Shown here piece after piece: positions 21,107-32,275 of a DNA stretch of 64,000 nt; positions within the stretch are counted from its first letter, which is position 1; each line of letters starts with the position of its first letter. The stretch is from Arachis hypogaea (lineage: Eukaryota; Streptophyta; Magnoliopsida; Fabales; Fabaceae): contig NC_092048.1 in NCBI RefSeq assembly GCF_003086295.3, positions 68,738,841 through 68,802,840 of the forward strand, read 5' to 3'. The notes beneath the pieces were generated by a model, which searched no databases, had not been told where the DNA came from, and saw only the letters and a list, made by a program, of their open reading frames with translations. The position numbers were made by a program, and so were the translations under genes.

Positions 21107-22489
21107 GCTCAAGGAGATAAAAGGAAAGTAAGACTCATGAAATGCAACCTATGTATGAATGCAACTATATGCTGAGATGATTCTGTCTACTTTGTCAAAA
21201 GTGAACAAGTTCTCCAAGACAAACGTAAATCAAATCCCACTAATTCAAATCATACAATAAAAACAAGTAAACTTGTAAGAAGATATCTCATGAAAGCAGG
21301 GAACATAGAATCAAGCATTGAACCCTTACTGGTAGTGTATGTGCACTCTAATCTCGCAAGTGTATAGGGTAGTCCACTCTAGTCTTCTCTAGTCATGCTT
21401 TCTAAAACTTTGTTCTTCATCTAACCAATCAACAATTATTTAATGCACCAATACAAACATCATGAGGCCTTTTCAAGGTTGTAATGGGGTTAAGGTAAGG
21501 GTGAGGATCTATGTATGGCCAAGTGAGCTATAAATTGAATCTTTGAGTAACCTAAGCTATCACCTAACATACACACATACTCTAAAATTATGCCTAGCTA
21601 CCCGAAATTCCCACTTTTGTATTTTTCACATACTCATGTATCAACTTTTCTTTAAATTTTTATTTCACATATGCATTGATCTTTTATTAAACTTAGCATT
21701 GGGGTAATTTTGTCCCCTTATTTATTTATTTACTTAATTATTTGAATATTTTTGGTTTTTTTTTTTTTGAAAACAAGCATAACATATCAATGCATATGAT
21801 TTTTTTTTTCTAGTCTTACATGAGTAGGTACCCAAATTCCCAATATTTTGTCAATGAAACACTGTATACTTTCATCAACCCAAGTTCCCACAGTTCCCAC
21901 ACTTAATTGATACACAATTTCTAACTTAAGCTAACTAAAGATTCATTTGGGGTAATTAATTGTTTTTCTGCTTAAGGCTAGTGATGTGGTAAGATATAGA
22001 ACAAATGGGGATTACAAGGCTCAAGGTGGCTAACAAAGGTGATTGAAAAGATGGGCTATTTAGGATTAGTGGGCTTATAACAAATGATGGCCTCAGTCAT
22101 ATGCAAGCATGTGAACACACCAAACAATGGACATATAGAATGGAACAAAGCAAAGATTGCAATCATAGAGAAGAAAACACACTAGGAAAAATATTATGGT
22201 TAAATAATGTAACCATATAATTAAGCTCAAATTCTCGCAGGTTGTGTGTTCTTAGCTATAATTCATGTTCCAAATTACAATCTTCAAGCAAGTTTAACAG
22301 AAAAGTTTTAATTTGAATTAGTGAAATTTTCAAAAATAGGGCCTTAAAAAGAAACTTATTATTTTTCAACCAAGTAGAACATACATGCAAACACTTATTA
22401 CTATGCAATCTATCCTATCTAATAAAAGAAAGAAAAACTAAAAATGTTGGTGTTAAGAGAGAAAAGTTACCTCCGAAAGTCAGGTACTG

Positions 22490-22532
22490 ACCGACCTCCC
22501 CACACTTAAAGCTTGGCACCGTCCTCGGTGCC
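22490..22532 (-). other. Hairpin plus TTTAAGTGTGGGGAGG module, internal copy in D
   Basis: On the minus strand GGCACCG-AGGA-CGGTGCC (22532 to 22515) is a perfect 7-bp GC-rich stem with an AGGA loop. It is followed by AAGCTTTAAGTGTGGGGAGG, a purine-rich stretch that could prime plus-strand synthesis. Stem sequence is unrelated to the other copies. Confidence 0.7.
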
Positions 22533-22555
22533 ATCAATCAGGAACAAAGGGGGGC

Positions 22556-24143
22556 TGATGAGCGGATAATTTATACGCTTTTTGGCATTGTTTTTACATA
22601 GTTTTTAGTATGTTTTAGTTATTTTTTATTATATTTCTATTATTTTTTATGAAAAAATCACATTTCTGGACTTTACTATGAGTTTGTGTATTTTTCTGTA
22701 ATTTTAGGTATTTTCTGGCTGAAATTGAGGGACCTTAGCAAAAGTCTAATTCAGAGGCTGAGAAAGGACTGTAGATGCTGTTGGATTCTGACCCTCCTGT
22801 ACTCAAAGTGGATTTTCTGGAGCTACAGATACCCAATTGGTGCGATCTTAATTGCGTTGAAAAGTAGACATCTTGGGCTTTCCAGCAATATATAATAGTC
22901 CATATTTTTTCCGAGATTTGATGACCCAAACTAGCGTTTAAACGCCAGCCAGAGACCCTTTTCTTGCGTAAAACGCCAGAACTGGCACCAGAACTGGAGT
23001 TAAACGCCCAAACTGGCATCCAGGATAACGTTTAACTCTAGAAAAGGCCTATGCATGTGTAAAGCTCAATGCTCAGTCCAAGCACACACCAAGTGGGCCC
23101 CGGAAATGGATTTCTGCACTATCTGCACTTAGTTACTTATTTTCTGTAATCCTTAGTAACTAGTTTAGTATAAATAGCACTTTTTACTAATGTATTTGCA
23201 TCAGCTGATCATTTAAACCATTTTGAGTCTTTTATGTTACATTTTGGAGGCTGGCCATTCGGCCATGCCTAGACCTTTTTCTCTTACGTATTTTCTACGG
23301 TGGAGTTTCTACACCTCATAGATTAAGGTGCGGAGCTCTGCTGTTCTTCATGAATTAATGCAAGTACTATTGTTTCTCATTCAATTCATGCTTACTTCTT
23401 CTCCAAGATATACTCTCGTACTTAATTCAGTTAAGTCAGAATGAAGGGGTGACCCGTGACAATCACCCACTATCTTCGTTACTCACTTAGCCAAGATCCG
23501 CGTGCCTGACAACCACAAGCGGTCTACATGATGTTCAACGTTGTCATTGGACGACAGCCAGAGTATAATCTCTTGGGTCTCTGGGAAGGGATGACTGTGA
23601 CGAGCTTCAAACTCACGAATGTTGGGCGCAGTGACAGTGTGCAAAAGGATAGAGAGATCTTATTCCGACACAAATGAGAACCGACAGATGATTAGCCGTG
23701 CGGTAGCTGTACCTGGTATTTTTCATCCGAGACGAGAAATCCAACAGTTGATTTGCCATGCAGAAACCGTACTTGGACCATTTTCACTGAGAGGATCATA
23801 CAGCTTGCCATGGAAGAGAGCACGCATAATTGGATGAAGACAATAGGAAAGCAGAGATTCAGAAGCAACAAAGCATCTCCAAACGCTTATCTGAAATTCT
23901 CACCAATAAATTACATAAGTATCTTTATTTTAATTTACGTTTTATTTATCTTTCAATTATCAAAACTCATAACAAATTGAATCCTCCTGACTAAGATTTA
24001 TAGGATGACCATAGCTTGCTTCAAGCCGACAATCTCCGTGGGATCGATCCTTACTCGCGTAAGGTATTACTTGGACGACCCAGTGCACTTGCTAGTTAGT
24101 TATACCGGAGTTGTAAAAAGTGTGATCACAATTCCTTGCACCA
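22556..24143 (+). mobile_element. Solo LTR F (family 1) inside element D
   Basis: A complete LTR, TGATGAGCGG to TTGCACCA, with TATAAATA at 23169-23176. It is flanked by a perfect five-base target duplication GGGGC (22551-22555 and 24144-24148). No internal sequence or primer site is attached, so it is the product of LTR-LTR recombination. Confidence 0.93.
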
Positions 24144-24441
24144 GGGGCTGGTAACAGCGTCTCTACAGTCGGGATTGTCATGGCTCCCAGTGCTGGTAGG
24201 TGAAGTGGAGTCTGGAGTTTTTGGATCTTTCTTAGGTGGGTAGTTGCCAACAATCAGCTCCTTGAGGTATGTAAGTCGGCGCTTGTTACGACACTCCATT
24301 CGCTTTGCCTGCCGGTCTAGCCGGTGCAACCTCTGAAGTATCTGAAGGAGCAGCTGATTTGTTGAAGGTGCTTGTACTTTTTGTTCCTTTCCTCATCGGT
24401 GGCTTGTTAAAGGCTTTCTCTGTACCCTTCCTGGTGGCCAT
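24144..24441 (-). pseudogene. Element D short second ORF, frameshifted
   Basis: Minus-strand ATG at 24441 starts MATRKGTEKAFNKPPMRKG, a basic N-terminus like that of ORF2 in A and B. The starting frame stops after about 50 codons. A frameshift then gives LLLQILQRLHRLDRQAKRM and LKELIVGNYPPKKDPKTPDS, a coiled-coil-like end similar in kind to the ORF2 C-terminus of B. Solo LTR F was inserted just after it. Not recognised as any known enzyme. Small and low complexity, so the call rests on its place and on the resemblance of its ends. Confidence 0.45.
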
Positions 24442-25585
24442 CCTGAAAAGGGAGAAGAGAAAAGGGGCATGAATTCAAAGCGATACGGTAAGGAAGAGGG
24501 CAGTACGAGTGATAATCATGCCAAGGTAAAGAAGAATGTCGTTGACAATTATATTAAATGCAAGATGTTTATTGGCATGCAGGCAAAGGCGTGAGTAGCG
24601 GAGATCAAGCATTAAAAGCCAAAATGTATTATCACTCGTAACAAACTAACAAGAACGTTTGTATTGACAATTATATTTAATTAATAAAATATTGGAAGAA
24701 TTTTGTGAAAAACAGGCATTAGAGTAGAAGGAGAGAATAATGAAGATTTCACAATGCCATATGGGCTTTTCACAACACTTGGTATGCATGTAAAATATGT
24801 TAGGGAAAGTAAGCATTCCAACATGCATGCAATCCAAAAATTAATAATAATTGTCAAATCACTCTTGATGATATCCACAAGCTCAAGTATAATAATATAA
24901 GACCCAAATAAAGCTCCAACACCAACATAAAAATGCATGAAGAAAAAGAAAAGAATGAAAAAGAAACCATAAATAACTAAGCATGAATGAGAAAAAATTT
25001 TTGAAGAAAGAAAAGTAATTAAATGCAATAAGAAGAATGAAGGAAGAAAGGAGAAGGGTATGAAAAGTCTGGAGGCAACGCGCGCGCAAGGCACGCGTGC
25101 GCATGAGAACTGTATTCGCCATGTGATGCGTACGCATCGTCCACGCGTACGCGTGGGTGGTCTTGGAAGCAAAAGGACGCGCACGCGTTAGGGACGCGTA
25201 CGCGTGGATGACCTTGTGCCTCTAGCACAGTTCCAGCGTGGGGCAGCACAACTTTCTGTCCAACATGCTATTTACGCCAATTTCCCTATCCACGCGTGTG
25301 CGTGCTTGACGCGTACGCATGGATTTCTCTTGTGGCAGATGACGCACAGGCGTCATAGACGCGTATGCGTGGGTCGAATTGTGTGCAGAGCACACCAGCC
25401 GTACGATTCCATCACAGCTTTCTGTTCGTTGGATGGGATGCGAAATTGCTATCGACGCCCACGCGTGGCCTGTGCGCATGCATGGTTTGCCCTTTTTTTA
25501 TGTGTATGCAGAATGCAAAATACAGAATGCAGGTGAGTATGCAGAAATTATGAATGAACACTAGTAAAAATAAAATAAAATAAGA
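24442..25585 (-). other. Element D noncoding region with ACGCGT palindromes
   Basis: No convincing gene. From 25078 to about 25470 it holds a dense set of CG-rich palindromes, described separately. The rest is AT-rich. Confidence 0.6.
25078..25470. repeat. ACGCGTACGCGT palindrome cluster
   Basis: Perfect palindromes include GATGCGTACGCATC (25125-25138), CCACGCGTACGCGTGG (25141-25156) and ACGCGTACGCGT near 25195-25206. Degenerate forms (GACGCGTATGCGTGGG, CCCACGCGTGG) lie up to about 25466. It is a CpG-dense island inside AT-rich sequence and has no coding sense. Confidence 0.8.
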
Positions 25586-25945
25586 TTAAGAATAAAAAGG
25601 AATGATTATACCATGGTGGGTTGTCTTCCACCTAGCACTTTTAGTTATTGTCCTTAAGTTGGACATTTGGTGAGCTCCGTGACATGGTGGCTTGTGCTTG
25701 AACTCATCTCGAAACTTCCACCAATGCTTGGACTTCCAACATTCTCTATCAATTCCAGATACATTCCCCAAGCTTTGATGGAGTTCTTCACAAGCTTTGA
25801 GCTCCCAAAGTCGATCCTCATGTATGTCTGGATCCCAAATCTTGTCTCTGCACCCGTCTTCAAGTGGAACATGATGATTCCATCCAGTTGGTAAGCAATC
25901 CGAATTCTCACTAAGGCATCCAAAGAGCTTTCTAGACCCATTCAT
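25586..25945 (-). CDS. Hypothetical 119-residue ORF in element D
   Basis: An open frame starts with ATG at 25945, just after the gag-like ORF stop at 25958, and reads MNGSRKLFGCLSENSDCLP. It contains HWWKFRDEFKHKPPCHGAHQ and ends after WKTTHHGIIIPFYS. It has no domain I recognise. A second frame over the same bases is also open for 95 residues, so the frame choice is uncertain. The segment near 25612-25660 resembles the conserved post-ORF block of A, B and C. It may be the spacer after ORF1 and not a gene. Confidence 0.25.
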   Translation of the reverse strand: MNGSRKLFGCLSENSDCLPTGWNHHVPLEDGCRDKIWDPDIHEDRLWELKACEELHQSLGNVSGIDRECWKSKHWWKFRDEFKHKPPCHGAHQMSNLRTITKSARWKTTHHGIIIPFYS

Positions 25946-25957
25946 TCGAACTCTACA

Positions 25958-27601
25958 TCAACCCTTGCATTTAGACTTTGAGCTCCCAACCACAACGAAC
26001 CTAGGATTGGGTTGCCAACTACTAACCGTCTCCCTCTTACTCTTAAAGCCACAAAGAGCTCTAAGCTGACCATCTGTCTCAAGTAAACCATATTCACGTG
26101 GGAAAGTAAAGGTCAAGGATAAGAATTTTACCCACTTGAATGTTGTATTGGATGGTAATGGCTTTGGGGGAGAGGTTTCCAATAGCTTTGGGAAGGTGAT
26201 TTCAAGCTCCATTCCCTTGTGCTCTCCCTTGGCAAATTCCACCTCTTTGTGAGCTTCTTTAGTTTCAACCTCTTCCTCTTGGTAGCTTTCTTCCAATTCA
26301 AACTCTTCTTCATGGCTTACCAAGGGCATAGGGGGTTGTGCTTCTTTTTCTTTAATCTCTATCTCTTGATCAACCTCTTCAAAGGCCTCAACCATGATAT
26401 GCCTTGGAGGTTGTACACCCTCCTCAACATCAACATCAAACATCTTGGAAGGAGGCTCTATGACTGGACTTTCCCATGGAGGTTTAGCATCTCCTAAGTC
26501 TGCAACCTCTTCTTCCTCTTCAATAATTGCTGCTTTGTCCAGTTGTTTTAGTATAAAATCGTACTCCTCCTTGATGATTTTCTGTCCATGACAACTCCCT
26601 TCAACTACTCCTTCATCTGCAAGGGTCTTTCCTACCTCCACTTTTTGGGCCTCCTCTTGCTCTAAGACAGAATCAGACTCCTCCTTGATGTCTTCCTTCA
26701 CTAATTCTTCAACCACTCCTTCGACTTCAAGGGTCTCCACTACCTCCACCTGTAGGGCCTCCTCTAGATTCTTATGAAGTATGAATTCACGAAGATGATC
26801 CCTTTTCTCTTGTTCCTTATCAATAGCATAGCTGGGATCATCTTGCTTTTGGATTGATGGATGTGGGTGCTCTTCCATGGAGGATGGTGATGGGATAGGA
26901 AGATCATTATGTGATTAAAAAGGAAGCGCACTAGAGTTTGAGGGTTGAATATTGGAGGTGGAGGGTTGGTCTCTGCGGGATATAAGATTTTAGATTTTAG
27001 AGGTGAGACCAATGAGATTAGAGATAAGTGTGTTGTTATCCAATGGAGGTTAGAGTGGATAGGAGGGTTCATTTGTTAGGAGAAAGGGCTCATAATACGG
27101 AGGTGGTTCTTCTTGATAAGGATATGGAGATGGTGAATATTGAGGTGGTGGTTCTGGGTGTGGTTCATGTGGTGGTTGGTGTGGTGGATGTGGGTCAGGG
27201 TCATATGGGGGTGTTTGGTGGTAAAGTGCTTGTGAGTATGGTGGTTCAAAGGTATGTTGGGGAGGCGGTTCATAAGCATATGGCAGGGCTTGTTGGTAAC
27301 TATAAGGGGGTCCATCGTATTCATCATCTTGGTACGCTCCCTGGAATGGCTCTTGACCATAGTAATTTGGTGAAGGTGGGTTGTCACGAAAGGGTCCACC
27401 ATAACTATTGTCCTGGTATGCATCACAGAATGATTGTTGGTTATAACGTAGTGGAGGAGGTTGCTGCCAAGAGGGTTGATCAAATCCTTGTGGCTCCTTC
27501 CATCTTTGATTCTTCCAACCTTGATGCATGTTCTCATTATAGCTTCCATTCCTTACAACAACATTGGAACCAAACTTAAAGCCAAAGGGGTGAGAATTCA
27601 T
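25958..27601 (-). pseudogene. Element D gag-like ORF, several stops
   Basis: Minus-strand frame starting at ATG 27601 (MNSHPFGFKFGSNVVVRNGS). The first 180 residues are rich in P, Y and Q (PPYSYQQALPYAYEPPPQ). Stops at 27050-27052 and at two places between there and 26879 interrupt the same frame. The rest, from MEEHPHPSIQKQDDPSYAI at 26878 to the stop at 25958, is a strongly acidic, E/V-rich coiled-coil-like region. The place right after the primer site suggests an ORF1 (gag position), but no gag core, zinc knuckle or protease motif is visible. Probably a diverged non-autonomous ORF1. Function unknown. Confidence 0.5.
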
Positions 27602-27720
27602 AGTAGCAAAAGAAATAAAAACTAATAGAAATAAATGAAGAAAAACTCCTAAAACTAGAAACACTAACAAAGAAATAAAAAAGCAAATATTTACAATAAC
27701 CAATAATAAGGCACACATTT
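27602..27720 (-). other. Element D leader
   Basis: Short AT-rich minus-strand leader between primer site and ORF1. Nothing else seen. Confidence 0.5.
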
Positions 27721-27722
27721 GC

Positions 27723-27744
27723 AATTCCCCGACAACGGCAACAT
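27723..27744 (-). other. Degenerate primer-binding site of element D
   Basis: On the minus strand TGTTGCCGTTGTCGGGGAAT follows the LTR end (ATCA) after a few bases. It is the tRNA-Asp-type site TGGCGCCGTTGCCGGGGA with about three changes. Confidence 0.6.
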
Positions 27745-27746
27745 TT

Positions 27747-29153
27747 TGATGATCGGATTTTTGTGTAGTAAAGAATTCACTCGTTACAAGTATAGTTTCT
27801 AAACTAACAATAATCTTTTCGTACAAAAACTTGTTTGTCACTTAAGCAAACACAATAAAAAATAAACCGAAGTATTTAAACATTGGGTCGTCTCTCAAGG
27901 AATTGCAGGGAGGTGTGTCATTATTGGTTATGGGATTTTCAGAGAAATTTTTAGAGTTGGAGAATAGAAAAATAAATAATTATAAATTAAAGGAATGAAA
28001 ATTAATAAGAGATTTTATATAATTAAAATAAAAAGCCTTGACTGGGAGAAGATTAATTAGAAGTTCTATCCTTGTTGGATTTCCCAAGATTAATAGTAAT
28101 AGGTTGTTGTTTCTACTTAGTTGAAGTTAAGTAGGGAGCCAACTTCTATTCACAAGTCCTAATCCTCTCCCTTGGAAAAGATTAGCATTAGTAACTAGAG
28201 AGCTAGCCAACAACTTCCAATTACCAATTAATTCTTGAGTATTCTAACTCAAGGGTCTCCTGTTAATCAACTCCCAAGTCAAGTTGGGAGTCTACTCTAT
28301 CAACATGAATACCATCTTCGTTGTTATGAAAAAGGAATAGAAAAGAGACATGATAATTGAAATAAAATTGGAAGAAATTAAATAAACAATAAAATTAAAT
28401 GAAAAAGTACTCTTGCATTAATAATTTAAAGGAACGTTGAACCTGGAATTGAGAAGAAGAAATCCTAAATCCTAAATCCTAAAACCTAAGAGAGAGGAGA
28501 GAGCCTCTCTCTCTAGAAACTACATCTAAACCTAAAATTGTGAATTATGGAATGTTGAATGAATGAATGTATTCCCCCACTCTGTAGCCTCTAATCTGTG
28601 TTTTCTGGGCCGAAAACTGGGTCAAAAACAGCCTAGAAATCGCTGGGGGCGAATTCTGATACGCTGGATTTTCTGTAGAATGACGCGTGCACGTGATGGA
28701 TGCATGCGCATCATTTATCTGTATGGCTACTATAGCGAATTATATATCATTTCGAAGCTCCAGATGTTAGCTTTCAAACGCAACTGAAATTGCTTCATTT
28801 GAACCTCTGTAGCTCAAGTTATGGTCAGTTAAGTACGAAGAGGTCAGGCTGGACAGCTTTGCAGTTCCTTCAGTTTCTTGTATTCCTTCCACTTTTGCAT
28901 GCTTCCTTTCCACCCTCTAAGCCATTCCTACCCTATAAAGCCTGAAAACACTTAACACACAGATCATGTTATCGAATGGTATAAAAGGACATTAAAAATA
29001 CACAATTTAAAGGCTTAGGAAGCAAGTTTTCAATCATTGAACATAATTAGGAAGGAATTGTAAAATCATGCAAATAGTATGAATAAGTGAGTAAAGAGTT
29101 GATAAAAACAACTCAAATTAGCACAAGATAAACCATGAAATAATAGTTTATCA
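27747..29153 (-). mobile_element. Element D 5' LTR (family 2)
   Basis: Minus-strand LTR from TGATAAACT (29153) to CCGATCATCA (27747), 1407 bases. Near 28730-28790 it holds GAAAGCTAACATCTGG-AGCTTC and ATATATAAT, the segment shared with family 1 LTRs. It also holds CACGTG/GCATGCGC words. The sequence at 29154 onward is integrase of element C, so D is inserted in that gene. Confidence 0.87.
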
Positions 29154-30212
29154 ATCCTCTCTCCACTAAAATGTCCTCCATATGTGGATCCATGGCAATG
29201 CCAAAGGACCTCTTGTCCTTCCTCATGAGAAATGCATCTTCTTAAAATCCCATCAGCACACTTCTTGAAAAGATAAGGCTCATCCCAAATGTAGTGCTTA
29301 GCATTATTGATGAGCTTTCTTCTCATATTCTTATTGATGTTGGATGGTAGCTCTCCAATAGCTTTGAAATTGGCTATATCCGCAAACCATGGGGCTTCTT
29401 GAATCATCATCAATTGTTCATCCGGAAAACTCTCATTCATTGCAAGGTTGTGTGCTTCACCTTCCTTATTTGGGATTCTTGATAGATGGTTAGCCACCTT
29501 GTTCTCTGCTCCACTTCTATCCTTAATCTCAATGTTGAACTCTTGGAGTAACAAGATGGTATCAATCTAGGCTTGGACTCCTGCTTGGTTAGCAAATACT
29601 TAAGAGCTATATGGTCAGTAAACACAATGACTTTAGAACCAATGAGATATGATCTAAACTTATTAAATGCAAAAACTGTGGCAAGAAGTTCTTTCTCTGT
29701 GGTGGTGTAGTTCCTTTGATTCTCATTAAGAACTTTGCTAGCATAATAGATGACATGTACTAGCTTATCTCTCCTTTGTCCTAGAACAGCACCAATAGTA
29801 GAATCTGATGCATCATATATCAGTTCAAAAGGTAAATCCCAACTTGGTGGTGCTATAATAGGTGCAGAGGAAAGTTTGCTTTTAAGCTCATTAAAGGCTT
29901 GCATGCATTCTCTATAAAAGATAAAAGGTACATTAGAGACAAGCAAGTTACTTAAAGGTTTAGCAATCTTTGAAAAATCTCTAATGAACCTTCTATAAAA
30001 CCCAGCATGCCCCAAGAAACTTCTAATTGCTTTGACATTGCAAGGTGGAGGTAATTTCTCAATCACTTCCACCTTAGCCTTGTCCACCTCTATGCCTTTC
30101 TTAGAGATTTTGTGACCAAGAACCACCCCTTCGGTTACCATAAAGTGACACTTTTCCCAGTTCAAAACTAGGTTGGTCTTTTGGTATCTCTTTAGCATCA
30201 AAGCAAGATGGC
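29154..30212 (-). pseudogene. pol: Element C RT end, RNase H and integrase N-terminus
   Basis: Minus-strand continuation of C pol after the solo LTR. RT thumb ([38 protein letters not shown]) leads to RNase H with [34 protein letters not shown] and [14 protein letters not shown], which hold the expected acidic residues. A frameshift near 29560 separates it from [20 protein letters not shown] and the integrase N-terminus. There HCHGSTYGGHFSGER supplies the zinc-binding histidines. The frame is then cut by the D insertion at 29153 and resumes at 19767. Confidence 0.9.
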
Positions 30213-31574
30213 TGATGAGCGAATAATTTATACGCTTTTTGGCATTGTTTTTAGTATATTTTAGTTAGTTTTTATTATGTTTTTATTAGTTTTTAAATAA
30301 AAATCACTTTTCTAGGCTTTACTATGAGTTTGTGTATTTTTCTGTGATTTCAGGTATTTTCTGGCTGAAATTGAGGGACCTGAGCAAAAATCTAATTCAG
30401 AGGCTGAAAAAGGACTGCAGATGATGTTGGATTCTGACCACCCTGCACTCGAAGTGGATTTTCTGGAGCTACGGAAGTCCAATTGGCGCGCTCTTAATTG
30501 CGTTGGAAAGTAGACATCCTGGGCTTTCCAGCAATATATAATAGTCCATACTTTGCCTGAGATTTGATAGCCCAAATAGGCATTCCAAGTCAGCTCAAGA
30601 ATTCTAGCGTTTAACTCCAGAACTGGCACAAAAGCTGGAGTTAAACGCCCAAACTGGCATAAAAGCTGGCGTTTAACTCCAAGAAATATCTCTACACATG
30701 AAAGCTTCAATGCTCAGCCCAAGCACACACCAAGTGGGCCCCGGAAGTGGAATTTTACAATAAACACCCTAGCTTACTCATTTTCTGTAACCCTAGGTCG
30801 CTAGTTTACTATAAATACTACTTTCATGATTCATATTGTACCGGATGACACTTTACACATTTCTTGTTGTGTTCTCTATGGCATGAGTCTCTAAACCCTA
30901 TTGCCTGGCAACCACCTCCGTTCTACCTTAGATTGAATGCATATCTCTTAGCCTCATGATTCATATCAGTGTCTTCGTGGTATAAGCTAGAATTATTGGT
31001 AGCCATTCCTGAGATCCGGAACGTCTAAACCTTGTCTGTGGTATTCTGAGTAGGATGTGGGAAGGGATGGCTGTGATGAGCTTCAAACTCGCGATTGTTG
31101 GGCGTGTGACAGACGCAAAAGGATCAATGGATCCTATTCCAGCATGATCGAGAACCGACAGATGATTAGCCGTGAGGTGACAGCGCATTTGGAACATTTT
31201 CACTGAGAGGACGGGATGTAGCCATTGACAACGGTGATGCCCAACATAAAGCTTGCCATGGAAGGAGTCTTGCGTGTATGAAGAAGAAGGCAGTAGGAAA
31301 GCAGAGGTTCAGAAGACAAAGCATCTCCAAGGCCTCAACCTGTTCTTCATTACTGCATAACAAGTATTTATTTCATGTTCTTTTACTTTTTACAATTAAA
31401 TCTGAGAATTATTGATATCCTGACTAAGAGTTACAAGATAACCATAGCTTGCTTCAAGCCGATAATCTCCGTGGGATCGACCCTTACTCACGTAAGGTGT
31501 TACTTGGACGACCCAGTGCACTTGCTGGTTAGTTGTGCGGAGTTGCAAAAGTGTGATTGTAATTTCGTGCACCA
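30213..31574 (+). mobile_element. Solo LTR E (family 1) inside C reverse transcriptase
   Basis: From TGATGAGCGA to TTCGTGCACCA, 1362 bases, with TATAAATA at 30810-30817. Flanks are ATGGC (30208-30212) and ATGGG (31575-31579), a target duplication with one change. RT coding reads across the site when the LTR and one flank are removed in thought, so insertion was clean. About 280 bases are missing or replaced relative to the A LTR, near 30830-30930. Confidence 0.9.
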
Positions 31575-32275
31575 ATGGGGTAGGCACTTAGAAAATAAAT
31601 TACCAAACACAGAAAAATCATCCATGAAAACCTCAAAAAACCTTTCAATCATGTCTGAGAATATAGATAGCATGCACCTTTGGAATGTGGCAGGTGCATT
31701 GCACAAACCAAAGGGCATTCTTCTATATGCAAAGACACCATAAGGACAAGTAAAGGAAGTCTTCTCTTGGTCTTTAGGGTCCACTACAATCTGATCATAG
31801 CCTGAGTATCCATCCAAGAAATAGTAGTATTCATGTCCAGCAAGTCTCTCCAACATTTGATCTATGAAGGGCAGAGGAAAATGATCCTTCCTTGTAGCTT
31901 CATTGAGCTTCCTATAGTCGATCCACATGCGCCATCCAGTCACTATTCTTGTTGGTATCAATTCATTTCTTTCATTTGGCACAACTATGATTCCTCCCTT
32001 CTTGAGGACTACTTGCACTGGGCTCACACAAGGACTTCTGAGATTGGGTAGATCACCCCTACTTGCCACAACTTCAGCACTTCTTTTTGAACCACTTCAT
32101 TCATTGTTAGATTTAATCTTCTTTGTGGCTGTCTTGAGGGATTGGCACCTTCCTCAAGAAGGATTTTATGCATGCACATAGAAGGGCTGATCCCCTTTAA
32201 ATATGAAAGTGTCCATCCTATGGCATCCTTGTGTTGTCTAAGCACATTAATAAGTTCTTCTTCTTGCTCCTTACT
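31575..32275 (-). pseudogene. pol: Element C reverse transcriptase, first part
   Basis: Minus-strand RT. The N-terminal linker (LINVLRQHKDAIGWTLSYLK, KILLEEGANPSRQPQRRLN) leads into GVIYPIS, where a one-base shift near 32040 moves the frame to SPVQVVLKKGGIIVVPNERN. Palm motifs WRMWIDYRKLNEATRKDHFP, FLDGYSGYDQI, RMPFGLCNAPATFQRCM and the catalytic FMDD in FEVFMDDFSVFG are present. These residues are typical of the Athila side of Ty3/gypsy. The frame is cut at 31575 by solo LTR E and resumes beyond 30212. The TAG at 32276-32278 separates it from the protease in the same frame. Confidence 0.92.

Larger units (their letters stand above)
21068..22555 (-). other. Element D 3' noncoding region with two hairpins
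   Basis: No gene seen in this 1.5-kb AT-rich stretch. Its ends are marked by two hairpin modules (21087-21106 and 22515-22532), described separately. A 10-base T run lies near 21760. Confidence 0.6.

Noticed and set aside
24883..25564. Several overlapping open frames near the ACGCGT palindromes
   Set aside because: Frames on both strands are open over the same CG-rich palindromes, with no domains. A product of base composition.
27028..27579. Plus-strand open frame of 183 codons opposite the D gag-like ORF
   Set aside because: Shadow of the P/Y-rich minus-strand frame. V/G-rich composition is explained by the complement.
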